From Microbulbifer flavimaris (GTDB taxonomy: Bacteria; Pseudomonadota; Gammaproteobacteria; Pseudomonadales; Cellvibrionaceae), in the NCBI RefSeq assembly GCF_001641755.2, contig NZ_LRFG02000003.1, forward strand, positions 62,001-126,000: a stretch of 64,000 bases of DNA. The letters are read 5' to 3'. This document shows, one piece after another, positions 26,745 to 35,029 of this stretch. The translations under genes were made by a program, and so were the position numbers. The number at the start of each line of letters is the position of its first letter. Position 1 is the stretch's first letter. The notes below the pieces were generated by a model that was not told the origin of the DNA, did no database searches, and was given only the letters and a program-made list of their open reading frames with translations.

Positions 26745-28526
26745 TCAGAACAGTTCTTCCTCCAGGTCCATCAGCGTTGCACTACCGGCATCCACGCTTT
26801 CTGCCAGGGCCGCGGCCTGTGGCAAGAGGCGGGCAAAGAAGAAGCGCGCCGTCTTCACCTGGCCCGCATAGAAGCTGTCTTCGCCAGTCTTCGGCAATGC
26901 AGCGGCGGCGATCCGTGCCCACATGAATGCGTAGGCCACGTAACCGAACAGGTGCAGGTACTCCACTGAGGCTGCGCCCGGCGCGTGGGGATCCTCCTGC
27001 GCCGCAGCCAGTACACGGGCGGTCACATCGCGCAGGCGCTGCAGTTCAGTGGCCAGCGGCTGAATGAATTCCGCCAGTGCCTCGTTGTCCGCCTGGCTAT
27101 CGACAAACTGCTGCACATCGTCGGCAAACAGATTGAAGAAGGCACCGTTGTTGGCGACGGTCTTGCGGCCGATCAGGTCCAGCGCCTGAATGCCGTTGGT
27201 ACCCTCGTAAATCTGGGTAATTCGCACGTCGCGCACCAGCTGCTCCTGGCCCCACTCGCGGATGTACCCGTGGCCCCCAAACACCTGCTGACCGAGCACG
27301 GTGCAATCCAGCCCTTTATCGGTAAAGAAGGCTTTCGCTACCGGAGTCAGCAGCGCCACCATGGCTTCGGCTTTCTGCTTCTCCTCGCCTTCCCCAAACT
27401 TGGCGATATCCAGCCACTGGGCAACATAGGTGGACAGCGCGCGGCCGCCGCCGATCAGGGCCTTCTGGGTCAGCAGCATGCGGCGCACATCCGGGTGCAC
27501 CAGAATCGGGTCTGCCGCCTTGTCCGCCTGCTTCGGGCCGGCCGGGGAGCGGCTCTGGATCCGCTCGCGGGCGTATTCCACCGCATTCTGGTAGGAGCGT
27601 TCGGAGGCGCCCAGCCCCTGAATACCCACACCCAGGCGCTCGTAGTTCATCATGGTGAACATGGCCGCCAGGCCCTTGTTGAGTTCACCCACCAGCCAGC
27701 CCTTGGCACCATCGAAGTTCATGGCGCAGGTGGCGGAGGCCTTAATACCCATCTTGTGCTCGATGGAACCGCAGTTCACGGCATTGCGCTCGCCGACACT
27801 GCCGTCTTCATTGACCAGGAACTTGGGCACCAGGAACAGGGAAATACCTTTCGGCCCCTTGGGTGCGTCCGGCAGCTTGGCCAGCACCAGGTGGATGATG
27901 TTCTCCGACAGGTCGTGATCGCCACCGGTGATAAAGATTTTGTTACCGGTGATCTTGTAGGAACCATCTTCCTGCGGCTCTGCCTTGGTGCGGATGATGC
28001 CGAGATCCGTGCCCGCATGGGGTTCGGTCAGGTCCATGGCGCCGGACCAGGTACCCTCGTACATCTTCGGCAGATAGCGCTGCTTGAGCTCCTCGCTACC
28101 GTGGGCATCCAGCGCCAGGCAGGCACCGGCTGTCAGCACGGGATAGAGCGCGAAGGAGATATTGGCGGAATTGATCATCTCCTCCATCTGGGCGCCGAGC
28201 ATTTTCGGCATGCCCATGCCGCCGTATTCCGGGTTGCCCACCAGTGCACCCCAGCCACCCTCGCAGAAGGTGGCGTAGGCCTCGGGGAAGCCTTTCGGTG
28301 TGGTCACAACGCCATCCTCCCAGTGGCAACCCTCTTCATCGCCACTGCGGTTGATCGGATCCAGGGTGTTGGCGGCGAGCTTGGCCATCTCCTCGAGAAT
28401 GGCATCCGCGGTCTCGCGGTCCACCGCACCTTCCAGCCCCGGCAGGCGCGCCCACAGTTCGTCAGCGGCAAAAACCTCATGCAGCAGGAAGTTCATCTCC
28501 CGCAGCGGTGCTTTGTAATCCGCCAT
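26745..28526 (-). CDS. Long acyl-CoA dehydrogenase (PA0506/FadE-like)
   Basis: The 593-residue FAD enzyme does the first step of beta-oxidation. It shows the N-terminal start MADYKAPLREMNFLLHEVF typical of this long class, A-M-D-L-T-E-P-H-A-G-T-D-L in the middle domain, I-T-G-N-K-I-F-I-T-G-G-D-H, and a C-terminal extension of about 150 residues found in this subfamily. In P. aeruginosa a related enzyme (PA0506) belongs to the PsrA regulon, and a PsrA-type operator overlaps the promoter here. The ATG at 28526 follows GAGGAG at 7 bases. Confidence 0.95.
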   Translation of the reverse strand: MADYKAPLREMNFLLHEVFAADELWARLPGLEGAVDRETADAILEEMAKLAANTLDPINRSGDEEGCHWEDGVVTTPKGFPEAYATFCEGGWGALVGNPEYGGMGMPKMLGAQMEEMINSANISFALYPVLTAGACLALDAHGSEELKQRYLPKMYEGTWSGAMDLTEPHAGTDLGIIRTKAEPQEDGSYKITGNKIFITGGDHDLSENIIHLVLAKLPDAPKGPKGISLFLVPKFLVNEDGSVGERNAVNCGSIEHKMGIKASATCAMNFDGAKGWLVGELNKGLAAMFTMMNYERLGVGIQGLGASERSYQNAVEYARERIQSRSPAGPKQADKAADPILVHPDVRRMLLTQKALIGGGRALSTYVAQWLDIAKFGEGEEKQKAEAMVALLTPVAKAFFTDKGLDCTVLGQQVFGGHGYIREWGQEQLVRDVRITQIYEGTNGIQALDLIGRKTVANNGAFFNLFADDVQQFVDSQADNEALAEFIQPLATELQRLRDVTARVLAAAQEDPHAPGAASVEYLHLFGYVAYAFMWARIAAAALPKTGEDSFYAGQVKTARFFFARLLPQAAALAESVDAGSATLMDLEEELF

Positions 28527-28548
28527 GCTCGGCTCCTCAGTCAAGTGT

Positions 28549-28566
28549 TTCAAACGATTGTTTGAA
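28549..28566 (-). promoter_or_regulatory. PsrA-like operator
   Basis: The 18-base element is a perfect inverted repeat, TTCAAAC-GATT-GTTTGAA. It fits the published PsrA consensus G/CAAAC-N2-4-GTTTG/C (the core CAAAC-GATT-GTTTG). It overlaps the end of the -10 box and the start-site region of the acyl-CoA dehydrogenase promoter, as expected for repression relieved by long-chain acyl-CoA. Confidence 0.75.
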
Positions 28567-28593
28567 TCTAGGTGGAGGCGGCCCGCTTGTCAA
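28565..28593 (-). promoter_or_regulatory. Promoter of the acyl-CoA dehydrogenase gene
   Basis: On the minus strand, TTGACA (complement of 28588-28593), a 17-base spacer and TAGATT (complement of 28565-28570) form a near-consensus promoter. It lies in the 82-base gap after bioD, so the dehydrogenase has its own start. Confidence 0.75.
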
Positions 28594-28607
28594 CCGTGGG
28601 GCGCGAC

Positions 28608-29291
28608 TCAACCCAGCAGCGGCGAGATGTCCAGGGCTTCTGCCGCGAGACGAAAATCCGCATTCTCATCGAAGGGGACCACGCCCAGCAGGGGCGCCGG
28701 CAGCAAAGTGCGCAGAGTCGCCAGGTTCTCGTCTGGTCGCGCCATCCCCTCCCGGGCAAAGTTGGCGACCCAGCCGGCCAGGGTCAACCCGTCGCGGCGG
28801 ATAGCCTCGGCCGTCAGCAGGGCGTGATTGATACAGCCCAGCTGCATACTCACCACCAGAATTACCGGGATCTCCAGCTGTTTCGGCAGGTCAGAGAGGA
28901 AGGCGCGCGGACCCAGCGGCGTGCGCCAGCCCCCGGCACCCTCGATCAGGACCAGGTCCGCCCCGGCGGACATGACGCCCCGGCAGACACCGGCCATGCG
29001 CCCCACATCCAGCCGCTTGCCGGCTTCCATGGCGGCAATATGGGGAGCGATGGCGGGCTCGAGGGCAATGGGATTGACCTGCTGGTAGGGCAGAGACAGG
29101 GTCATGGCATCCTGAAGCAACAGGGCGTCGCTGTTGCGCAGCCCGTCGTGAGTGACCTCACAGCCAGAGGCCACCGGTTTCACTGCCGCAGTCTTCAGTT
29201 TCCGCTGTGCCGCCCTTTCCAGCAGGGCAGCGCTGATGAAGGTTTTCCCGACTTCAGTGTCGGTTCCGGTCACAAAATAGGTTCTGCTCAA
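28608..29291 (-). CDS. bioD: Dethiobiotin synthetase
   Basis: The 227-residue enzyme forms the ureido ring of dethiobiotin from DAPA, CO2 and ATP. Visible are the P-loop G-T-D-T-E-V-G-K-T, the K-P-V-A-S-G motif, and E-G-A-G-G-W. The most likely start is TTG at 29291 (L-S-R-T-Y-F-V), which has a GGAGAG ribosome site 6 bases upstream; the ORF's longer tail does not match the family. It is separated from the other bio genes by the convergent L,D-transpeptidase gene, and no BirA box was found here. Confidence 0.95.
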   Translation of the reverse strand: MSRTYFVTGTDTEVGKTFISAALLERAAQRKLKTAAVKPVASGCEVTHDGLRNSDALLLQDAMTLSLPYQQVNPIALEPAIAPHIAAMEAGKRLDVGRMAGVCRGVMSAGADLVLIEGAGGWRTPLGPRAFLSDLPKQLEIPVILVVSMQLGCINHALLTAEAIRRDGLTLAGWVANFAREGMARPDENLATLRTLLPAPLLGVVPFDENADFRLAAEALDISPLLG

Positions 29292-29561
29292 GCTGACTCT
29301 CCGTTCAGTAAATTTTTTTGACGGCGCCCTTTGAAACACCGTCTGGTTGCTGATAAATTACCCGCTCAGATCATTTTTTAATCGCCCCAGCCGCTTTTAT
29401 GCACCGGGGTTAGGATAGAGCCCTAACACCATGCCCGGCCGGGATCTGGTTGCCAGCGAAGGACAACGCTGTCATGAATCGCGCCACCCCGCCCACTTCG
29501 CGAGGTGACAGCAGGGAAGCTGCCGTTCCACGGAAACTGACAAACACGATTTGCCGAGACT

Positions 29562-30047
29562 ATGCGATACCTTGCTTTTGCCCTGCTGATGCTAGCGCCC
29601 CTGCTGTCCACCGCCGCCATTCAGAAAGCGGATGAAGTGGTGGTGTACAAGTCAAAATCACTGATGCAGCTGAAACGGAATGGCCGTGTGCTGAAAAGCT
29701 ACAAGGTCGTCTTCGGCGAGAACCCCCGCGGCCACAAGGTAATGCAGGGTGATGAACGCACGCCGGAAGGCCGCTACACCCTGGACTGGAAAAACCCCAA
29801 GAGCCGTTTCTACCGCTCTATCCATATTTCCTATCCCAACGCTGCGGACAAGGCCCGCGCCCGTCGCCTGGGCGTGAATCCCGGTGGCGACATCATGATC
29901 CACGGCATCAAACCGCAGTGGAAAGGGATGGAGAGCTACCTGACCAAGATGAACTGGACTGATGGTTGTATCGCGGTAACCAACCGCGAGATGGACGAAA
30001 TCTGGGCCATGGTAGATACCCCGACGCCGATTTCTATCTATCCGTGA
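29562..30047 (+). CDS. L,D-transpeptidase (YkuD family)
   Basis: The 161-residue secreted protein has a signal peptide (first 19 residues, cleavage at S-T-A-A) and a single YkuD catalytic domain. The active-site motif H-G is present in I-M-I-H-G-I-K, and the catalytic Cys lies in T-D-G-C-I-A-V-T-N, a variant of S-x-G-C-I-R. It may cross-link peptidoglycan 3-3 bonds or attach lipoproteins. There is no accompanying peptidoglycan-binding domain. It is short and has no partner gene nearby. Confidence 0.9.
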   Translation: MRYLAFALLMLAPLLSTAAIQKADEVVVYKSKSLMQLKRNGRVLKSYKVVFGENPRGHKVMQGDERTPEGRYTLDWKNPKSRFYRSIHISYPNAADKARARRLGVNPGGDIMIHGIKPQWKGMESYLTKMNWTDGCIAVTNREMDEIWAMVDTPTPISIYP

Positions 30048-30073
30048 TCATGCCCGGGCCACTGTGCCCGGCA

Positions 30074-31726
30074 TCACTGACCCACCTCCAGGACGCCGGC
30101 CTCTGTGCCGGCGTCCTGCGTTTTCACACTGCCGGCGCTGCTGTGCAACTCCAGGTAAAAAATCTCGTAACTAGCCGGCAAGCCCGCTGTGGCACGCAGG
30201 GGCTCATAGGCCTGTGACAGCCGACGCAGGCGATCGCGACCGGTCAGCCCCTTCCCTGCTCCGCTGTTCACGTTGTGGGCGCCGATGCGCTTCAGGTCCC
30301 GCATCAGCTCCATTGCCGTGGAGTAGTGCAGTACCCGTTCCTCCGTCCGCAAGCCACCGCACAACCCCGCTTCCTGAGCCGCGTCGCTCCACTGCAGCGC
30401 CGGCAGGAATCGGTTCACGTGCACACCATCGTCGACACGCGCCCACGCCTGCCTCAGCTCCCACAGCGTCCCCGGCCCCAGCGTGGAAACCAGCAACCGG
30501 CCATCCGGGGTGAGTATCCTCTGCAACCCGGCGAAAAGCGCCGGCAGCCGGTAGCACCACTGCAGCGCCATACTGGAAAACACCAGATCGAAGCTGTTAT
30601 CGGCCAGGGGCAACTGCTCGGCATCCGCTGCGATATAGGCATTGGCCGCCGGTCGACTGTGGCGTGCGAAAGAGAGCATCCCCTCGGCCAGGTCCAGGGC
30701 GACGATCTCCGCGCTGGGAAATCGCTGTCTCAATAACTCACTGCCGTAGCCGGTACCGCTACCCAGATCGAGAATCCGGCGCGGCTCAGTTTGCTCCGGC
30801 AAAGCGGAGAGCAGCTGCCGGCAAACGGCGCGCTGCAGGTGCGCGGCAGCATCGTAACTGGTCGCGGCCCGGCCAAAGGAGCGGGCCACTGCAGTTTTGG
30901 CAAACGGCTCCGTACTGCCTGACGAGTCTTCGCCGCGGCGGGCCTGAAGGATAAAGTCACCGATGGCCGCTGCCAGAAACTGCGGCTGACTCAGCGGCAG
31001 CACATGTCCGGCGCCATCGATCACCTCTGCCGCAACCCCCAGCCCGGAGAGACTTTGTGCCGCTTCAACGGGAACCAGGGCATCATTTGCCCCCAGGAAG
31101 TGGCGCTGTGGCTTATCCAGTTCTTTCAGCAACTCCCGGTTATCCAGCCGCCCCAGACATCCCAGCGCCGCCGACCAGGGGCCAGCCGTAGCGGCGGAAG
31201 AAGTTGTTTCGGCAACAGTTGTTTCAAAAGCGCTTGATTCGGGTGCGAGAGCGCGCAGGTTTTTCAGTAGTGCCCGCGCCTTGTGGTCGCCCTGCACCTG
31301 CAGGCCGCAGAAGCGCTGCCAGGTCTGTCGCGGCACAGCGGCAAATGCGTTGCAGAAATCAGCAAAGGTAGTTGTGGCCATACCGGGCCAGTCCGGGTCG
31401 GCCGTGAAGCGGGCATTGGCAGCGAGAGTGATCACTCCCGCCACCCTGTCCGTTCGCGCTGCCAGGCGCACGGCCAGCATGCCGCCGAGGGAGTGACCTA
31501 CCACCAGGCTGTCATGGGGAATCCGTTCAGCCAGGCTATTCAGCAGCGTCTCGCCATCGGGCCAGCGCTCACCAAACCTGTCGCCAAAGCCCGGCAACTC
31601 CAGCACGGTAAGCGGCAGCTCCAGCCCGTTTTCGGCAAGTCTTTCTTCAAGCGCGGCTCGCAGCGGCTGCCAGATCCGCCCATCACACCCCCAGCCATGG
31701 ATGAATACCAGGTGATCAATGTTCAT
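30074..31726 (-). CDS. bioHC: BioH-BioC fusion (pimeloyl-ACP methyl ester esterase + malonyl-ACP O-methyltransferase)
   Basis: The 550-residue protein joins two pathway steps in one chain. Residues about 1-270 are an alpha/beta hydrolase like BioH, with F-I-H-G-W-G, the nucleophile Ser79 in G-H-S-L-G-G, an Asp in G-A-N-D-A-L-V-P and a His in G-A-G-H-V-L. Residues about 283-535 are a BioC-type SAM methyltransferase with D-L-G-S-G-T-G-Y and L-V-F-S-S-M-A-L-Q-W. BioC starts pimelate synthesis by methylating malonyl-ACP and BioH removes the methyl at the end, so the fusion opens and closes the pathway. It overlaps bioF by 4 bases. Confidence 0.95.
   Translation of the reverse strand: MNIDHLVFIHGWGCDGRIWQPLRAALEERLAENGLELPLTVLELPGFGDRFGERWPDGETLLNSLAERIPHDSLVVGHSLGGMLAVRLAARTDRVAGVITLAANARFTADPDWPGMATTTFADFCNAFAAVPRQTWQRFCGLQVQGDHKARALLKNLRALAPESSAFETTVAETTSSAATAGPWSAALGCLGRLDNRELLKELDKPQRHFLGANDALVPVEAAQSLSGLGVAAEVIDGAGHVLPLSQPQFLAAAIGDFILQARRGEDSSGSTEPFAKTAVARSFGRAATSYDAAAHLQRAVCRQLLSALPEQTEPRRILDLGSGTGYGSELLRQRFPSAEIVALDLAEGMLSFARHSRPAANAYIAADAEQLPLADNSFDLVFSSMALQWCYRLPALFAGLQRILTPDGRLLVSTLGPGTLWELRQAWARVDDGVHVNRFLPALQWSDAAQEAGLCGGLRTEERVLHYSTAMELMRDLKRIGAHNVNSGAGKGLTGRDRLRRLSQAYEPLRATAGLPASYEIFYLELHSSAGSVKTQDAGTEAGVLEVGQ
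30090..30124 (+). terminator. Terminator hairpin of the L,D-transpeptidase gene, inside the bioHC 3' end
   Basis: AGGACGCCGGC (30090-30100) and GCCGGCGTCCT (30107-30117) form an 11-bp stem with a 6-base loop, followed by GCG and four Ts. It lies within the last codons of the convergent bioHC gene, so one sequence codes the C-terminus of one gene and ends the other. Confidence 0.6.
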
Positions 31727-32937
31727 GGGCGCACCTCACTACTTCCGGTCGATAGGGCCCCTGCATCCTCCAGTGCCGAGTCCAGTGCCGCCAGCAGCGC
31801 CGTGATCTGCGCCGGATCGTGGGCGGCACTCAGGGTGATACGCAGTCGGGCGGTGCCGACCGGCACCGTGGGAGGACGGATGGCTCCCACCAGGAAGCCC
31901 TGTGTGGCCAGTTCCGCTGCAACACGCATTACCGTCTGATCGCAGCCCAGCAGCAGCGGCTGAATGGGGCTGGTGCTGTCTCCGAGCGGCAGGCCGCGCT
32001 CCGCCGCACCGCGGCGAAAGCGGTCAATATTGTTCCGCAGGCGCTGTTGCCGCTCCGGCTCCCGTTGCATCACCTGCAGGGCGGCCAACGCACCGGACGC
32101 GACAGCCGGCGGCATACCGGTGGTGTAGATGTAAGTGCGCGCAAACTGCACCAGGTAATCAATCAGTTCCCGGGAGCCGGCCACAAAGGCGCCGGCATTG
32201 CCCGCCGCCTTACCCAGGGTACCCATCAATATCGGGGCATCCTCCCCTGTAAGTCCCATCGCAGCAGCACTGCCTGCAACCGGCAACTTCTCACTCCCCA
32301 TCAGACCAAAGCCGTGAGCCTCGTCCACCATCAGCCAGGCGTCATGTTCGCGGCAAAGTCCCGCGATCTCTGCCAGCGGCGCGCAATCGCCGTCCATGCT
32401 GTAAACGCCGTCCACAGCCACCAGGGTATTACCACCTGTGTTCCGGGCCCGCTGTAACTGTCGCGCCAGCGCTGCGGTATCACTGTGGGCGAAGCGCAGA
32501 CTCTCCGCCCGGGACAGGCGCGCGCCGTCAATCAGCGAGGCGTGATTCAACTTGTCGGAGACGATGCTGTCGCCACGGCCGATCAGGGCACAGATGGTAC
32601 CCATATTGGCGGCATAGCCGCTTGAAAACACCAGCGCCGCCTCGCGCCCGGTCGCCGCCGCGATTTCCTCCTGCAGCGCCTCATGGATTTGCAGATGACC
32701 ATTGACCAGGTGGGAAGCCGTGGCGCCGGCACCCAGGCGCGCCCCCTCCTGTTGCGCAGCAATCACCTGCGGATGGCAGGCAAGTCCCAGGTAGTCGTTA
32801 CTGCTGAAGGCGACCATCGACCTGCCGTCGACGACGGCGGTCGGCGAAGGCGCCGCCTCCAGCGTCTTGAGCTGACGGTAGAGGCCCCGCTCGCGACGCT
32901 CCGCGAGCCGGGCTTGCAGGGTCGCCCGCAGGGTCAT
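31723..32937 (-). CDS. bioF: 8-amino-7-oxononanoate synthase
   Basis: The 404-residue PLP enzyme condenses pimeloyl-ACP and L-alanine. It shows S-N-D-Y-L-G-L-A, the substrate loop [19 protein letters not shown], and the PLP Lys in G-T-L-G-K-A-A-G. The C-terminal 30 residues are a variable tail. Stops and starts overlap by 4 bases (ATGA) with both bioHC downstream and bioB upstream, giving tight coupling. Confidence 0.97.
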   Translation of the reverse strand: MTLRATLQARLAERRERGLYRQLKTLEAAPSPTAVVDGRSMVAFSSNDYLGLACHPQVIAAQQEGARLGAGATASHLVNGHLQIHEALQEEIAAATGREAALVFSSGYAANMGTICALIGRGDSIVSDKLNHASLIDGARLSRAESLRFAHSDTAALARQLQRARNTGGNTLVAVDGVYSMDGDCAPLAEIAGLCREHDAWLMVDEAHGFGLMGSEKLPVAGSAAAMGLTGEDAPILMGTLGKAAGNAGAFVAGSRELIDYLVQFARTYIYTTGMPPAVASGALAALQVMQREPERQQRLRNNIDRFRRGAAERGLPLGDSTSPIQPLLLGCDQTVMRVAAELATQGFLVGAIRPPTVPVGTARLRITLSAAHDPAQITALLAALDSALEDAGALSTGSSEVRP

Positions 32938-34016
32938 TTGGCCGCGTCGTAGAAGAAAGGATCGTTTTGCTGCTCGGCGATGCGAGAGCTCAGTTCCGCC
33001 TCCATTTCGGTCTCATCGGCGTACTGCTGGTACTCCTCCGGCTTGATACCCAGGCGCTGGAACAATTGCATGTCTTTGTTGGCTTCCGGGTTGCCGGTAG
33101 TGAGCAGCTTCTCTCCATAGAAGATGGAATTGGCCCCGGCCAGGAAGGCGAGCGACTGCATCTCGTCACTCATGGCCTCGCGGCCTGCGGACAGGCGCAC
33201 GTGGGACTTCGGCATCATGATGCGGGCCACGGCGATACAGCGGATAAACTCGAAGGGATCCAGGTCTTTCTCTTCCTCCAGCGGAGTGCCCGCCACTTTC
33301 ACCAGCATATTGATGGGCACCGACTCCGGGTGCTCGGGCAGGTTGGCCAGCTGCATCAGCAGGCCCGCGCGATCCTTCTCCCCTTCCCCCATGCCAATAA
33401 TGCCACCGGCGCAGACCTTCATCCCGGCCGCGCGGACGCTGTCCAGGGTTTCCAGGCGGTCCTGATAGGTGCGTGTGGTGATGATCTCACCGTAATACTC
33501 GGGTGAGGTATCCAGATTGTGGTTGTAATAGTCGAGACCGGCATCAGCCAGTTCTTTAGCCTGATCATCGTTCAACATGCCCAGGGTCATACAGGTCTCC
33601 AGCCCAAGGGCCTTAACCTCCCGCACCATCTGGGTTACGTAGGGCATGTCCTTCTTTTTGGGCGACCGCCAGGCGGCTCCCATACAGAAACGGGTGGCAC
33701 CGCCGGCCTTGGCTGCGCGGGCCTCCTCCAGCACCTTTTCCACCTTCATCAGTTTTTCCCGCTCGAGACCGGTGTCGTAGCGGGCACTCTGGGGGCAATA
33801 GGCGCAATCTTCCGGACAGGCGCCGGTCTTGATAGAGCAGAGCGTGCTCACCTGCACCCGGTTGGCATCGAAATGGGAGCGGTGCACTTGCTGGGCGGTG
33901 AAGAGCAGGTCGTTAAACGGCATCGCAAATAGGGCCAGTACCTGCTGGCGGGTCCAGTCGTGACGGCTCTCGAGGTAATTCACGGAGGAGGAAGGCATTT
34001 GCTGGGCGGCAGTCAC
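32934..34016 (-). CDS. bioB: Biotin synthase
   Basis: The 360-residue radical SAM enzyme inserts sulfur into dethiobiotin. The 4Fe-4S motif C-x3-C-x2-C is in [10 protein letters not shown], and [17 protein letters not shown] and A-N-S-I-F-Y-G are family blocks. The chosen start is GTG at 34016 with GGGAG upstream; the ATG at 33998 would also match the family and lacks a ribosome site. It is the promoter-proximal gene of bioB-bioF-bioHC, transcribed from the BirA-controlled promoter shared with comF. Confidence 0.93.
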   Translation of the reverse strand: MTAAQQMPSSSVNYLESRHDWTRQQVLALFAMPFNDLLFTAQQVHRSHFDANRVQVSTLCSIKTGACPEDCAYCPQSARYDTGLEREKLMKVEKVLEEARAAKAGGATRFCMGAAWRSPKKKDMPYVTQMVREVKALGLETCMTLGMLNDDQAKELADAGLDYYNHNLDTSPEYYGEIITTRTYQDRLETLDSVRAAGMKVCAGGIIGMGEGEKDRAGLLMQLANLPEHPESVPINMLVKVAGTPLEEEKDLDPFEFIRCIAVARIMMPKSHVRLSAGREAMSDEMQSLAFLAGANSIFYGEKLLTTGNPEANKDMQLFQRLGIKPEEYQQYADETEMEAELSSRIAEQQNDPFFYDAAK

Positions 34017-34083
34017 TGGGGGTAGTCTCCCTGGTTCATTGTTTTGGTCCGGCGCATACGCGGCGATTGTTGGGAATTTCGCC

Positions 34084-34111
34084 AGTTTAGCGGCGGGCCG
34101 GTCACTGTCAA
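34084..34111 (-). promoter_or_regulatory. bioB promoter
   Basis: On the minus strand, TTGACA (complement of 34106-34111), a 16-base spacer and TAAACT (complement of 34084-34089). The -35 box falls inside one half of the BirA operator, so repressor binding would block it. Confidence 0.75.
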
Positions 34112-34137
34112 CCGAGCGACCAGGGAATGGTTTACAA
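34105..34137. promoter_or_regulatory. BirA (biotin repressor) operator between bioB and comF
   Basis: CTGTCAACC (34105-34113), exactly 15 bases, then GGTTTACAA (34129-34137). This matches the E. coli-type BirA box (TTGTxAACC-N15/16-GGTTxACAA) in spacing and in 15 or more of 18 half-site positions. It covers the bioB -35 box and the comF start codon. Confidence 0.8.
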
Positions 34138-34822
34138 CGATTGGCGACAGAGTGGGCTGCTGCGTTGCATCCTCTGCGGGGGCGGTGCAGAACCGCGTTT
34201 TGGCGTCTGCGAGGGCTGCGCCCGTGACCTGCTATTGATCGAAACTGCCTGCCGCACCTGTGCCATGCCGCTACCCCCCGCACCAGCGGGCCGCAGCCGA
34301 CAGTGCCCCTCCTGCCTGTCCCGGCCACCGGCCTGCACAGCGACCCGCTGCGCCTGGCACTATGGCTTCCCGGTGAGCCAGTTGATCCAGCACTTCAAGT
34401 ACGAAGGTGACCTGGCAGCAGGGCACAGTCTGGCGACCCTGGCGGCCGAAACGCTGGCGGATATGGCCGGATCACTGGACCTGCTCATACCCATCCCCCT
34501 GCATTGGCGCCGCTACTGGCAGCGGGGTTTCAACCAGGCCCAGCTGGTGGCCGAGACGCTCGGTAATGCCTGGCAGCTGCCGGTACTGACGCGCGGCCTG
34601 CGCAAGTGTCACGCCAGCGAACGCCAGCAATCCCTGGATAAAAAGCAGAGGCTGCGCAATCTCTCCGGCAGTTTCGCCGTGCGCGCGGCGGTGGAGGGCC
34701 GCCGGGTGGGACTGGTGGACGATGTAATCACCACCGGCGCCACCATGGAGGCCGCCGCCGGCGCACTGCTGGAGGCAGGGGCGGCACAGATCAGCGCCAT
34801 CGCCCTGGCCAGAACCCCCTGA
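34127..34822 (+). CDS. comF: ComF family protein (phosphoribosyltransferase-like)
   Basis: The 231-residue protein has an N-terminal zinc-ribbon (C-I-L-C...C-E-G-C) followed by a second pair (C-R-T-C, C-P-S-C). The phosphoribosyltransferase domain ends in the PRPP-binding motif [10 protein letters not shown]. It matches ComF/GntX, needed for DNA uptake in naturally competent bacteria. The gene sits next to bioB and bioH-type genes in many gammaproteobacteria. The ATG at 34127 is the only start in frame after the upstream stop, and it lies inside the BirA operator, so its expression may respond to biotin. Confidence 0.93.
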   Translation: MVYNDWRQSGLLRCILCGGGAEPRFGVCEGCARDLLLIETACRTCAMPLPPAPAGRSRQCPSCLSRPPACTATRCAWHYGFPVSQLIQHFKYEGDLAAGHSLATLAAETLADMAGSLDLLIPIPLHWRRYWQRGFNQAQLVAETLGNAWQLPVLTRGLRKCHASERQQSLDKKQRLRNLSGSFAVRAAVEGRRVGLVDDVITTGATMEAAAGALLEAGAAQISAIALARTP

Positions 34823-35029
34823 TCGCTGGCTGGCCCCAAACTCCCCAAAGTAGACCAGGTGTAGCAATCTCGTCACAATAGCCGCCCTTTTCGCACCCCC
34901 TCCCTGGAACGACGTGCCGTCGTGACCGGGGTTCGCAGCATTTCAGCGGTCCATGCGACCGGGCTGCTAAGGTTTTTATTAATGACTATGGGCTCGCGAG
35001 CCGTCGACAGGCGAGCCGAGGATTCAGCG

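Noticed and set aside
26985..28565. A 526-codon plus-strand frame antisense to the acyl-CoA dehydrogenase
   Set aside because: Shadow of the real gene. The translated text is His/Gln/Gly-rich with no domain, and the dehydrogenase on the other strand is unambiguous.
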